From Talinum fruticosum (lineage: Eukaryota; Streptophyta; Magnoliopsida; Caryophyllales; Talinaceae), in the NCBI GenBank assembly GCA_021018815.1, contig JAITYX010000012.1:7799001-7863000 (forward strand): a stretch of 64,000 bases of DNA. Direction: 5' to 3'. The first letter of the stretch is position 1. Each line of letters opens with the position of its first letter. Position numbers and translations under genes: made by a program. Below the pieces are notes generated by a model that saw only the letters and a list, made by a program, of their open reading frames with translations, was not told where the DNA came from and made no database searches. Shown here piece by piece: positions 1 through 11,793 of the stretch.

Positions 1-1659
1 TAGTTTATATGTTTTAAATTACATTATGTGTGAGTAGTTTTTCTTATATTTAGTATAATCTATTTGAAGCCATGTTAAATTATTTATTTTGAAACAAAGT
101 TTCGATTTTTATTGTCTTATTGATTCGATCCATGATTCTATGATAATTTGTGTTTAATGTTTATGAATTTATGTCTAATTAATTAGAGTGCACACTACTT
201 AGTTTTATATAAATTCATATGATAGTTTAAAGGGTTTAAGTACGTAATTGCTTAATCTTTTAGACATAAGTATCACCCTAGTTAATCATGGATGGCTCAT
301 ACCTATCTCTTTTAATTAGGAAATTATCATAGATCCTTCTTAAATCAATTTGCTAGTAGATTGGTTATTAGGTGCTAGATGATGTTTTTCTAATACTTAA
401 TGCTCTAATTTGATTAAATTCTAGTGCTAGTGCTAAGGTTATCAATATTAGTAGGGTTTATATTAGGGCTAGGCCTAAGTAAACTAATAACTAAGGAAAA
501 ACGGGAAGATCCGCTAGTGGTTGTCTTCTACAGTTTAGCTCATGGGTAGATCAATTTGTGTGTTAATGATAAATAATAATTTGCATGGTGGATATAGATT
601 ATACTAAGTGTTTTTATAAATTTTATATCTTTGATAATTATTTGTTTGCTTTTTAGTTATTTTCTTTAGTTTGTCAATTTTTATTTATAAATATATAGTC
701 TTTTATTATTAATTTCATTACCCCCTAAAGATCAGTATTTTAGGTTAGTTTTAGTAATTTTATTTTTATTTTATTTTGAGTCTTTATATATTTTAATTTT
801 CAGATTATTTTTCTATCAGTTTTTATTATTTTTGAGTCAGTTTGTTAGAAATTAGTTTTAAAATAGTTTCTTTTGTTGTTTTTCGTGATTTATCTTCTTT
901 TAGGGTTTAGATAGAGTCCTAGTTTGCTGTAATTAAATTTAAAAATTTTTGGAATTAATTTGATTTTTTTCAGATTTAATTCTTGAATTTAATTACTGCA
1001 GGTTTTTAATAAAATAAATTCGTAAATTAGACTTTAAATTTTTTTTTATATTTTTAGGGTCTGGTTAGGTTTAGAAAATTAGTATTATTATTTTGGATAA
1101 TTTTAGTATTTATTTTTGTAATTAATTTAGTGCAGAATATTATTTATTTAATTTTCTGTTTTAGAATTTATTTAATTTCTGCTTTAGTTTTCTGTTTTAG
1201 CTATTCTGAAAAATTATAAAAAATATTCCTGGGTTATTACAAGCTTTATATTCTGTCTGGGATATTTATTTATATTATTAGATAATTTTCTGTTGTTTTT
1301 AGTTATTTAATTCTGAATTATTCTACGTTTTAATTTCCTGTTTTAGTTTTTTTTATTTGATTTTCTGTTTTAATTTTTCCAGAATTAATTAGGATAGTTT
1401 TGTTAAATTTAGATTATTAGAATAATAGTGCATAATCTCAGAAGTTTTTGTTAGAATTAAAATTAGAAATTTAGTAGTTAATTTGATTTGTTTGAATTTT
1501 ATAAGGTAAATAACTAGAATAGTTAGTTTAATTAGATTGGAAGTTTGATTTTTTTACAGTATCTTTCCTCGTGGATTCGATCCCTACTTGCCCTTACTAT
1601 ATTGTTTATTATAAGCCTAAGTAGTGGTTTAATTTGTTGCTTGTACGACAAGCTTAACA
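1..1659 (+). repeat. Terminal part of an LTR from an unclassified LTR retrotransposon
   Basis: Very AT-rich DNA with many short TTTTCTGTTTTAG-like words and no plausible gene. Near its right end (about 1556-1655) is a 'cctcgtggattcgatccctact' type segment followed by 'gcttgtacgacaagcttaaca'. This resembles the U5 end of plant gypsy LTRs such as the Athila group, and it stops at a CA dinucleotide at 1659. From 1660 onward the sequence is copia protease-region DNA, so this LTR sits inside copia copy A. The LTR start (expected to begin TGTTAAG by inverted symmetry) is not visible and probably lies left of the window. It could be a solo LTR or one end of a full element. Confidence 0.5.
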
Positions 1660-3594
1660 GTTTTTCCAACTTAGAAAAGAGTTCTCGCATCTCCCGACAT
1701 GTGGCGTGAACATCCACTGTCAAGGTACCAGTGTCCTTTTGATCTCATCCGAGTGACCTACAAAATGGGGAGAATCTAACCCTTCTCACTTCCTCTAACG
1801 AACCCAGTAACAACCTTTACTTTGGTTCTTTTCGAGGAAGAAGGTTTTTCGGAACCCAGATTTGAATGACTTTGGGTTTTGTCCGATTCCGAGTCTTCCT
1901 TGTAGAGAACCGAGTCCGTGTCTCTTTATTTTTGAAAACCTTTCCTTTTGAAATAGGAGAAAATGATTTCTTTTTGTAAACGAGTTACGGGCTTAGTCCT
2001 CCCTTCATTTTTGTGAATGGGACCATGCTCGGCTTTCCTGAACTTCACGGCTCGGGAATCCTTTTTAAACGAGTTATGAGTTGGAATTAGATTCCTCCTC
2101 TTTGTTGAAACCAAGACCTTCTTTTCTGAATGAGACACATTGAGATCCTAAGAGCATGTCAAGGTTCTTCGACCTTGAGTAAACTTTAAAACCAAATCTT
2201 GAGACTTAATGAGCTTGTGCTTTAGTCGCTCATTTTCTTTCTCGAGTAACTCGGACTCGGTCTCATTAGATTGAGAACTAGTCTTGAGTTCTCTCGAGTG
2301 TGAGTCTCGGTTTTCCCAATTCATTTTTCAAAGAAGTGCTCTCGAAGAAATTGACTCAAGTTGTTCTTTGAATTAAGAAGAATCGAGATTGGACTTTTCT
2401 TCCAAAGTAAAAATGTATTTAGCTAAATCAACTTTGGAAAATTTTAGAAAGTAATCAATTAACTCTTGAGGATTAGTTTCCTCATTGTTCGAGTCCGAGT
2501 GCAGTCCGAGTCGACTCCCTTTCGGCTTCCGAGTCGAAATTGCCATCGGACATTTCGAGTCGTCTCGAGTCCTCGTCGTCTTCGATGAGTCCTCATCGCT
2601 CCATGTTGCCATCATAGCCTTCTTCTTCTTTCTGTCCCTTTTTCTTTTCGGACAGTCTTTGACTATATGGTCTTTGCTTGCCACACTCAAAACATCCAGA
2701 ATTCTTAGCCAAAGATAACTTTGAAGGGGAAGAATATTTACCTTTTCTGTCCTTCTTATCTTTCTTGTAGAAATATTCTTTTGGTCTTTTATCCCATCGT
2801 TTGTGCTTCATTATTCTTTTGAAGCCTCTTGCAATGAGTGCCATGGGATCCTCTTCGAGTCGGAGGAGCTTAGATTTGCTTCTTTGAATTCCGAGGCTTT
2901 CAGTGCTATGTTCCTTTTGGTACTGCCCTCGGCATCCTCCTCTTCTAGGTGGATTTCGTGTGTGAGAAGCTTTCCGATGAGCTCGTCCGGCTTTAAGAGT
3001 GAGAGGTTCCGAGCTTCCTCTATGGCGGTCACCTTAGGACCCCATCTTCTCTTGGGTAGGCTTCGAGTATCTTTCTGCAAATTTCCTCGTGGGAAATCTT
3101 CTTACCCGAGTGATTTGAGATTGTTGGTAATCTCGGTAAATCGAATGAACATCCGAGTGATGTTTTCTTCGGCTCCATCTTAAATAGCTCGTATTTATAA
3201 AGATACTAGCTGATCTTCGCTTGTCGACTTGGCTAGTGCCTTCGTAAGTGTTGACAAGTGCGTCCCACACTTCTTTTGCTGAGTCGCAGTGCAGACGCCC
3301 GATTGTATTCTTCGAGCTAATGGCACACATCGGAATGTTCATAGCCTTGAAGTTCTTCCTGAACTTCTACGCTTCGCCAGGAGTAAATTCAGCCTTTGTC
3401 TTGGGAATGATTACGAATTCTTCCGTCATCATTGGAATGTAGTTTCCTTGTTGTATGATTTCCCATACATCTTCATCATGATCCATGAGGAAACATTCCA
3501 TGAGTTTCTTCCAGTGCTCGAAGTTTGATCCTTTGAATTTTGGTGGTCTGCTGGAAGATCTTCCTTCATCGAACTCTCCGGTGTTACGAGCCAT
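1660..3594 (-). pseudogene. gag-pol: copia gag plus start of pol (element A), broken
   Basis: The start codon at 3594 opens a Gag beginning MARNTG, followed by the family's 'PPKFKGSNFEHW' segment; the N-terminal reading frame is open to about 3367. Further on come the UBN2-like gag body (about 3340-2810), a CCHC zinc knuckle near 2690-2640, and a charged tail with 'DEDSS'. The knuckle is split between two frames: CFECG is read in one frame and KDHIVKDC in another because of an extra base after GGC. The protease site reads D-S-G, followed by GCSRHM, near 1725-1690, so the active triad is kept. Stops and frameshifts throughout make it a pseudogene. Confidence 0.8.
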
Positions 3595-3640
3595 TTGATC
3601 TTTAGACCTTTGGATGGTTAGATCCTTTCCGAAAGGCTAG

Positions 3641-3651
3641 GCTCGATACCA
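3641..3651 (-). other. Primer binding site of copia element A
   Basis: On the minus strand TGGTATCGAGC follows the LTR after two bases. The canonical copia site complementary to the 3' end of initiator tRNA-Met is TGGTATCAGAGC, so the copy lacks one base (CAG read as CG). Element 2 has the identical shortened site. Confidence 0.75.
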
Positions 3652-3653
3652 AT

Positions 3654-5227
3654 TGAAGGTTTGCTCGGGGAGAGTCCGAGTCACCCTAGAGGGGGTGAAT
3701 AGGGTGATGAAGGATTTTCGTAGAAGTTTAACCTCTTTTGCCAAATAAGATATAGAAATGGATTACGAGTCAAAATCGAGTCGAAAAGAATAACTCGGAA
3801 AAGCTGCTTAGAGTAAAATGGCAAAGTAAACAAAGGCTTTGAGACAGTCCGAGTCTAGAATGAATTCGAAAGTAAACACTTAAAGATTACGTGGAAACCC
3901 TCCTGGGCGAGAAAACCACGGACCGTGCTAATCCAAGCACGAAGTCCAATCCACTATTTTGAGTCCAAAAATACCGTGAACCGACGGAACCTGAGTTGCT
4001 CCCTTAGACAACTCTTTACAAGTTTTCCTAGACTCGAAATTCCCTTATCCGATCTAGTACTTCCTAGCTGAGATAACCCTTACAGCTAGGGACAACTAAG
4101 TTGAGTTAACGTTTACGACTTAGTCAAGGGACCTTACAGAGAAAGTAAGAAAGTGTTTGTAACTAAGTACAAGACCTTACAACTCGTAAAGTAATGAAAT
4201 ACAGAGTGGGAGTTGTAAGTAGAAGATTAAGAGTAAAATACAATGACTTAGCTCAAGTACGTGTATTAACAATAATTTCGGCAATCTTCAAGTCTTGTTA
4301 GTTGGCTTCTATTTATAAATAACCAGGCGAGTAGCCGTTATCTTCAACAGCTGTCCGAGAGTCCTTTGTGACCGTTGACAAAAGTTTTACGAGTCGCTCG
4401 GAAAGTATCCGTTGTGATATGAACGTTGGACAACGGTTTAATTCTCTTGGAAGTCCCAAAACCATTGGCGGTGTCTTGAAGGATAAGGTGGAAACCACCT
4501 TTAAGCTTGGCGTTCCAGTTTTCCAGATATGGAAACAGACAGCCCTAACACAATCTTACGGAGCTGACATGAGAAGATGAAAAGCCATGTCTGCTAGTAA
4601 TTTGACGTTTTGAAGCCGATTACTTTTGTAGTTTGAAAAGTGTATCCTCGTTTGAATAACCTACAAAAGTAAATCAATTTTGGTTCTCAAAGTATAAAAT
4701 ACTTTGGTCCAAGATTAGACATAGATAATAAAATAATTATGATACATAAACAACGTAATTATCCGAGTCGAAAGAGAATGGGATTTTACGAGTCTAATAT
4801 CCATATAACTCAAAATTCCATCCGAGTTAGTCTAAGCGAAGTATCAAGTAACGTAAAGAATATCGAGTGAAATAACTTGATATAGACTAAACATGATTCG
4901 GACTGAAGCACTGACTTCAGCAAGATAGAACAAATAACATGAAGTCGGATCCGAGCGAAAAATTGGTCTAATTGGTATGCGATAAATCTAAGCAATGAGG
5001 GACTCGGAAGCGAGTGAGACACTCAAATCTGTTTTCGAGTCATTCAAGAATAAGCAAGAAATACATGAAGTAAATGTCTGTATCACTTAGATAAGATACC
5101 ATATCACTTAGAAAAGTTTCTAAGATTCGAGAGAATGCCTTGGAATCAAAACTCTATAAGTAAGAAATTATTATACTCGATTCCATTCATACAACTCAAA
5201 AAGTGTTGTGTGGTGTCCGAGTCTTCA
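3654..5227 (-). repeat. 5' LTR of copia element A
   Basis: Bounded by TGAAG and CTTCA inverted ends, read on the minus strand, 1574 bp. It aligns along its length with the LTRs at 11794-13332, 21305-22883 and 29914-31493. A TATA-like TTTATAAATAG lies near 4309-4322 on the minus strand, which is the likely U3 promoter. The terminal block 'gggtgactcggactctccccgagc' type sequence is present at 3660-3700. Confidence 0.88.
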
Positions 5228-5995
5228 AAAAGAACATTGCGCTTAAAGCCTCAAAAATAAGAGAAGCAAATCTGGGTTCATCGGACTCGAAGAGGATCCT
5301 GTGGCACTCATCGCTGGAGGCTTCAAGAGAATGATGAAGCACAAGAGATGGGATAAGAAGTCAAGAGAAGAGTTCTATAAGAAAGACAAGAAGGATAGAA
5401 AAGGTAAGCACTCTTCTCCTTCAAAGTTATCTTTAACTAAGAACTATGGATGTTTTGAATGTGGCAGTAAGGAACACATAGTTGAGGACTGTCCTAAGAG
5501 AAAGAGGGATAAAAGTAAGAAAAAGGCTATGATGGCCATATGGAGTGATGAAGACTCATCGGAAGATGACGAGGACTTAGATGACTCAAAATGTCCGATG
5601 GCACTCTCAATGTGTCCGATGGCACTCTCAACTTGTTCTAAAATTTACTCAAGGTCGAAAAACCTTGATATGCTCTTAGGATCTCAATGTGTCTCCTTCG
5701 AAAAGAAGGACTTGGTTTTAACAAAGAGGAGGAATCCAATTCCTACTCGGAACTTTTCAAAAATGATTCCGAAGCTGTGAAGTTCGGAAGGTCGAAGCAC
5801 GGTTCCATTCATAAGAATGAAAGGAGGACTGAGCCTGGACCAGCTTACGGGAGAAAACCTTCTCCACCGGTTTATAAAAGAAAAACTTTTCAAAAGAAAG
5901 ACTTAGAATCGGACCAAACCCAAAGTTATTCAAATCGGGTTCCCAAGAGTCTACTTCCTCATAAAAGGACCACGAGTAAAGAGAGTTATTGGGTT
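5228..5995 (+). pseudogene. gag: copia gag, C-terminal part (element 1)
   Basis: A frame open from 5301 to 5780 encodes the Gag C-terminus with a good CCHC knuckle at 5451-5492 (C-x2-C-x4-H-x4-C, reading CFECGSKEHIVEDC), a basic stretch (KRKRDKSKKK) and an acidic DEDSSEDDED block. This part binds and packages the element RNA. Just before the frame ends, CPMAL(S) occurs twice in tandem. The frame then shifts toward the pol linker at about 5690-5995. The missing N-terminus lies beyond element A. Confidence 0.82.
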
Positions 5996-8900
5996 CGTTA
6001 GAGGAAGTGAGAAAGGTTAGTTTGTTTCGACTTGCGGGTAGCTCGAAAAGAACAAAAGGGCATTGGTACCTAGACCGTGGATGCTCACGCCACATGTCGG
6101 GAGATTCAAGACTCTTTTACGAGTTAGAAGAATACAAGGGAGGAAAAGTCACGTTTGGAGATGACAGCAAAGGCAAGATAATTGGGATTGGCAAGATTGG
6201 AAAAGGAAGCAATCTGATCGGCCCAGTATACCTTGTCAAAGGATTAAAGTACAATTTGATCGGCATCTCTCAACTGTGACACAAAGGTCAAGAGGTAAGA
6301 TTCACTCGGACCAACTGCCATATCTTTGATGATGCTACCAAGGAAATCAAGCTCTCAAGTAAGAGAATAGGTAACACTTATACTATTCCTCTTTCGACCC
6401 GAGTCGAAATTTATCATGCTTAAAAGCATCTCTTCATGATGATTCATGGACATGGGATTGTAGACTAGGTCATGTTAGCATGCATACCATTAAGAAACTC
6501 GCATCTCATGATTTAGTCGAGAGGATTGCCTGATTGTACATTTAAGAAACATAAAATTTGTGAAGCATGCACAAAAGGGAAACAAGTCGGATCATCTTTC
6601 AAATCTCTGAAAATTGTTTCCACATCTAACGTGCTTTAAATGTTGCATATGGATTTATGTGGTGAAATCCCTGTCAAGAGTCTCGGAGGCAAATCATATG
6701 TGCTTGTTATTGTTGATGATTACTCACGATTTACCTTTCTTAAGCATAAAAATGAAGCTTTCAAAGAGTTCAGCAAGCTCTGCAGGAAAATCCAAGTTGA
6801 GTCTCGGACTCGAGATCCGGAGAATTCGAACCGACCATGGAAGAGAGTTCGACTTCTCGGAGTTTGCAGAGTTTTGTGATAAGAATGGCATCTCCCACAA
6901 CTTCTTAACACCAAGAACTCCTCAACAAAATTGAGTGGTGGAGAGAAAGAACAGAACTCTTGAAGAAATAGCAAGGACAATGATGATTGAACACAATCTA
7001 CCCTAGTATTTCTAGGTTGAGGCGATCAACACAGACAAACTACATATTGAACGAGATGCCTCATCGGACCAATCCTGAAGAAAACACCATACGAGCTCTA
7101 CAAAGGGAAGAAACCCAATATTTCATACTTGAGACCCTTTGGATGTAAGTGTTTCAGTCGATAACAATGGTAAGGATCACTTGACCAAGTTTGATGCTCG
7201 GTCGAGATGAAGGTATTTTTCTTAGTTATTCATCTCGAGATGAAGGTATCGTATTTTTAATAAAAGAACTAACAAAGTGGAAGAAAGCATCCATGTTGTG
7301 TTTCATGAGATTGAACAGGAAAAACCAAGTGAGTCAACTTTCTCGGATCCGAAGCTTAGTAGAAATGATGATCATGATGAAAATGAGCTCATCAAGAATC
7401 AAATCCATGTCACTCAGAATGAAGTCACTCAAACTCAAAATGTTGAAGGTCAATCTGATGAACAAACTCACTCATAACAGAATAATGAGGATCAACCAAT
7501 TCAACCTACGGATCTGGTAAACCAAAGAATAGGTAGAGCTTTTAAGTATGCTTCTAGTCACCCACTAGAAAACATCATATCTAACATCAACAGTGGGGTA
7601 AGAACTCGTTCCTCTCTTCAAAATCTATGTGCATTCACTACATTCATATCATTAACTGAACCCGAAATGCACTAGAGGCCCTAAATGAACCTGAATGGGT
7701 AGATGCCATGCAAGAGGAACTCAATCAATTCGAAAGAAACCAATTCTAGACTTTGACCAAACGACCTTCGACCACCCAGTCATAGGAACCAAATGGGTCT
7801 TTAAAAACAAACTGGATGAAGGTGGGTTGGTAGTCGAAATAAGGCTAGACTTGTGGCTTAAGGTTACAATCAAGAAGAAGGGATTGATTATGGGGAAAGC
7901 TTTGCACCTGTAGCGAGAATTAAAGCTATTAGAATCTTATTGGCATTTGCATCTAGTATGAATATCAAGTTATATCAAATGGATGTTAAATGTGCTTTTC
8001 TCAATGGTTTCATTGAAGAGGAAGTCTACGTTGAGCAACCCCTGGATTTGAAAACTCATAATTTCCAAATTATGTTTTCAAATTGCAAAAAGCTCTGTAT
8101 GGTCTTAAACAAGCTCCCGAGCTTGGTATGAAAGACCGAGCAATTTCTTGGTTGAAAATGATTTTAGAAGAGGTTAGATTGACAAAATTCTTTTTATAAA
8201 AACCAAGGGGAAATACTTTCTTATTGCTCGGATCTATGTTGATGACATAATTTTTGAGCTACTAATGAAATTACGTGTCGAGATTTTTTTGAGTTAATGA
8301 GACAAGAATTTCAAATGAGTACGATGGGAGAACTCAATTTCTTCCTTGGTCTACAAATCAGGCAAGACAAAGATGGCATCTATGTCCATCAATCAAAGTA
8401 TACCAAGGAGCTGCTGAAGAAGTACAAACTCCAAGATGCAAAACATGCAGCGAACACCTATGAGCAGCGAGCATAAAGCTGGACTCGGACGAGAAAGGTA
8501 AAGCGAGTAGATCGAAACTCTACCGAGGTATGATTGGATCTTTACTCTATCTCACTTTCGAGTAGACCGGACATAATGTTTAGTGTACGTACGTGTGCAA
8601 GATTTCAAGCTAATCCAAAAGAATCACATCTCACTGCGGTAAAGAGAATATTCGAGATATCTTATAGGGACTCAAAATTTAGGTTTATGGTACTCCGGAG
8701 ACTCGGAACTAACTCTCACTTGGATACTCGAGATGCTGACTATGCTGGATACAAAGTTGATAGAAAGAGCGCCTCAAGAACACTGCCGGTTTACAGGTCA
8801 ATCCACGATATCTTGGTATTCAAAGAAACAAAATTCAGTAGCTCTATCAACCGCTGAAGCTGAGTATATTGCGATCGGGGCATGCTATGCTTAGATCTTA

Positions 8901-9181
8901 TGGATGAAGCAACACTTGAAAGATCTTGGACTTTCATTCAAATTTGTTCTAATCAAGTGTGATAATCAAAGTGCAATCGGTATCACCAAGAATCCAGTTC
9001 AACACTCAAAGACTAAACATATTGAGATCGAGATATCATTTTCGAGAGATCATTCGAAAAGGGTGATACTGAAATTGAATTCATTCCTACCAATCTTCAA
9101 TTAGCTGATATCTTTACGAAGCCCCTTAGTGAGGATCGGTTTTGCTTTATTAGGAATGAGCTTGGCATGATTAATGCATGA
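5996..9181 (+). pseudogene. pol: copia pol: PR-IN-RT-RNase H (element 1), broken
   Basis: The protease motif reads W-Y-L-D-R-G at 6064-6081, where the family has D-S-G, so the catalytic triad is altered. GAG-pre-integrase follows (RLGHVSMHTIKKL near 6455-6500). The integrase keeps DDYSRF near 6716 and RTDHGREF near 6828, but NGVVERK reads N-stop-VVERK near 6930. RT has [12 protein letters not shown] near 7980 and YVDDI near 8234. RNase H runs to HIEI and 'ADIFTKPL', with the final stop at 9179-9181. Frameshifts and stops (for example TGA at 6277) break it into many pieces. It would have processed, reverse transcribed and integrated the element. Confidence 0.85.
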
Positions 9182-9855
9182 TTATGTGATTTCTTTTTAG
9201 TGAAATTACTTTGCTTGATTATGTGTTGTGTGCTTACTTTCCTTAATAGCCATTAGTTGAGTTGAACCGGTGATACTGAGTTAATAGTTATTAGTTGTCT
9301 GCGGTTTCTTAGTCACTCGGAAACTTAACTAAGTCAAACTCGAGACTTTGAGAAAATTGGACATCAAACTTTTGAAATCATCTCTAGATCGGTTGGGAAT
9401 TTCGAAATTTCTTTCAAAATCTCTATTTTTCTCTCTATCTCGCGCTCATCGATCGGACAACTAGCCGTTGAGAGACAGTCACTAGAATTCTAACCGTTGG
9501 AGAGCTGAACAGTCACACCGGTCCGAGGTGACCGTTGAAGAAGCCGAGTCGGAATGAATACTGAAGGAGAATTATTTCTCTATAAATAGCATCCATTTTC
9601 CTTCATTTCGTTACTTTACTCTCTACTTACTCTCACTCTCGCACTTACTCCTACTCGAGACAACTTCTCGCATTCGAAGAAACGTACATCGCCCTCAAGC
9701 TAAGAGAAGAACATCTCAAGTAAGCTTTATTGCTCTCGGCTCTCTTTCTTACTACTCTTTCACTTTTCTTTTTCTCTTCGCTCACTCATGTCGAGCTTTC
9801 TCTCTTTCTTTCTCTCTCAAAAGTTCATCTCTTTCCTCTCTTTTCAACAAAAAAC
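9182..9855 (+). other. Spacer between pol and env-position ORF (element 1)
   Basis: Non-coding. It contains a TATA-like CTATAAATAG near 9580-9590, followed by a pyrimidine-rich (CT)n stretch at about 9600-9850 just before the ATG at 9856. Element 2 has the same arrangement (TTTATAAATAG near 28145). This suggests that the downstream ORF is transcribed from an internal promoter with a CT-rich leader. Confidence 0.45.
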
Positions 9856-11440
9856 ATGCCGAAAAGAGGTTCCCACCCTGATTTTCTTGGTTACGCCACC
9901 AAGAAAGCTCGCACAAAAGCCGGGAAGGCCCCTCTACTCCTTCCAAACCTCTTTTCACCCAACACCTAATGTTGGTTGAAAACTTTTCCCGACCACTAAG
10001 TTTTCGTGGTTAGCTCACATAAAGTCCACAGGGGTTTACAGTTTCCTCTGTTTCGGTGATTTCATCTACCCGAACTCGTTTCGAGTTCTACTCTAATCTT
10101 TCTAGCTCTAAGGGTATCCTCACCTCCAAAGTTCGGGACATCACTTGTCCGCATAAACACTTCTCTTCTCTATCGTCTTTTCACGAGTGTCTTGTATGTT
10201 CTTGAACAGCAACCCCATACCTTTCAACAAGGTTGCTGATGATTTCTTTGAGAAGTACGCTAAAGAGTTTCTCGGGTCACGTAAAAACTTCTCCGTGACT
10301 CAACTCAAATCGAAGCTCGCCTTCGTGTTTTCTGCTGATGTGAACCTTCTTCTCACAGCATTCTAGCAAGGAGAACCCTAACTCCAAGCACCTCAAAACT
10401 CTCTACGACATTCTAGAGGGATACGAAGTAGACCTCTTTCCCGCCATAGTCGAGCAAATGGCACTGTGTCGGCTCGGACTCGAACAAAAAGAACACCTCT
10501 CTTCCTTTCGGAGCTCTTCTCACCCTCATCTTCAAACAGTTCAAAGTTCCTCTTCCCTCGGATCCTAACGCGATTTCGAGGCTGCCATTATCGTTGGCGA
10601 AAGGAACTCCTTGGGTATGGATACCGGGAGACCCAACCGGGTGTTTGGGTCCATAGCTCATAGCCGAGGCCGCCTTCTCCGCCTCAAACTCGGACTCAGC
10701 CCGCTCTCTCTCTACCTCTTCAACCTAGTTGTGCCTCCACCTCACTGTTTCTCATATTATCTCTTTTTCCTTGTCCACTGCTATCATGGACAAGCTCTCC
10801 TCGGTGTCCACTTGCGTTCAAGGATATCCTCCGGTCATTCAAGACTATCCTTCGAGTCTATGACCATTAACCGGAAAACCGCTCAATCCCAAATCCGAGA
10901 GCAGCAAGACGTGCTTCTCGAGATGAAGGCCCCGGTTAAGGAGCGAAGGAGCCGATCGAGCTCCTTCGGGAGAGACGATCCAAGGCGGCTCTTGATCCGG
11001 TCGACTCGGACACTTCGAAGAATCCTTAAGTCCGGCCAAATCATCCTCGAAGAGGGAGTTGAAGAAAAAGAAGGAGAAGAAGAGGAGCATGCGGGCTGAG
11101 GCAGGGGAGAAAGAAGAAGAACAAGGGACGAGTAGCAGTAGAGGGCCCAAGTGCTCCGGAACCTCAACCGGAAATGATCGGCTCGAGACGGTATTCGAGT
11201 GGGTCGAAGACCTCGTTGACCATGGTCGATCGGCAGCTGATCGGCCTGAACACACCCTCTCGTCGGCCGAGCTCCGGGAGGATGAGCCTCTGGACGACCT
11301 AGTTCCGGGTCAGCCACTCGTAGCCGAGCCCATTCCGGAGATCCCGGTGTTGCCTCCGCCTCGCTCGTCAACATCTTCCAAATCTTATCGGCGAAGGCGC
11401 ACTACTCGTCCACCCACCTCTCACCCTCTTTTGTGTAAAC
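9856..11440 (+). pseudogene. SIRE-type ORF in the env position (element 1), broken
   Basis: The start ATG at 9856 opens MPKRGSHPDF, and the equivalent in element 2 opens MPKRGNHPDF, so this start is conserved in the family. The first frame ends near 9969. Later pieces in other frames include a segment with charged coiled-coil-like composition (about 10880-11100, rich in E, K and R) and a C-terminal basic run (YRRRRTTR near 11385-11405). SIRE-lineage copia elements carry an extra ORF between pol and the 3' LTR that is called env-like by position. I see no clear signal peptide or membrane span in the readable pieces, so its function is unknown. Confidence 0.6.
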
Positions 11441-11779
11441 TCTTTAATTATAATGCATTTCATTAATAATTGCTATCTCGCTTTCCGGGTTTACTCGCTT
11501 AGAGCCATTATTTCGAGTTTATTATTTCGAGTTTCCATTTCTTGCTTAGTATGTCAACTATATCTATCATTGCTCCGATACTCGAGTCATTTTCTTACTC
11601 TAATACTTTAGCTCTTTTTATGCAATCTCAGCTTATGTTGCTTGAATTGAATATAAGTTTCACTTTATTTACTCTACACAATTCTATCATTTTTTTTTCG
11701 ACTTATTCCTTGAGAAAGGATGAAAAACCGGATCTATATCACTAACAAAGTTTATGTCTAAGTATGGAATGCCTTTCAT
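11441..11779 (+). other. 3' untranslated segment of element 1
   Basis: AT-rich DNA between the env-position ORF and the polypurine tract, with no credible coding potential. The last part ('aagtatggaatgcctttcat') is conserved in element 2 directly before its PPT. Confidence 0.5.
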
Positions 11780-11793
11780 CAAAAGAGGTAGAT
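11780..11793 (+). other. Polypurine tract of copia element 1
   Basis: CAAAAGAGGTAGAT directly precedes the LTR start TGAAG. It corresponds to AAAAAGGGGAGAT in element 2, and has one pyrimidine interruption. This is the plus-strand primer site for reverse transcription. Confidence 0.7.

Larger units (their letters stand above)
1660..5227 (-). mobile_element. Ty1/copia element A (SIRE-like), 5' half, minus strand
   Basis: Reading the minus strand from 5227 downward, the order is a 1574 bp LTR, a tRNA-Met-type primer site, gag, and the start of the protease. The element is then cut by the LTR fragment ending at 1659. Sequence and layout match copia elements 1 and 2 on the plus strand, so it is the same family. 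The outer LTR edge at 5227/5228 joins the middle of element 1 gag, so A inserted into element 1 in the opposite orientation. The rest of A and its 3' LTR must lie left of the window. Confidence 0.85.

Noticed and set aside
4313..4580. Repeated short frames such as those beginning MVSTLSFKTPPMVLGLPRE or their reverse in each LTR
   Set aside because: They recur only because the LTR is repeated; they lie in U3 around the TATA box and have no coding support.
10845..11374. Long minus-strand frames (136 and 163 codons) over the env-position ORF of element 1
   Set aside because: Shadows of the charged plus-strand coding region; no independent start context or motif.
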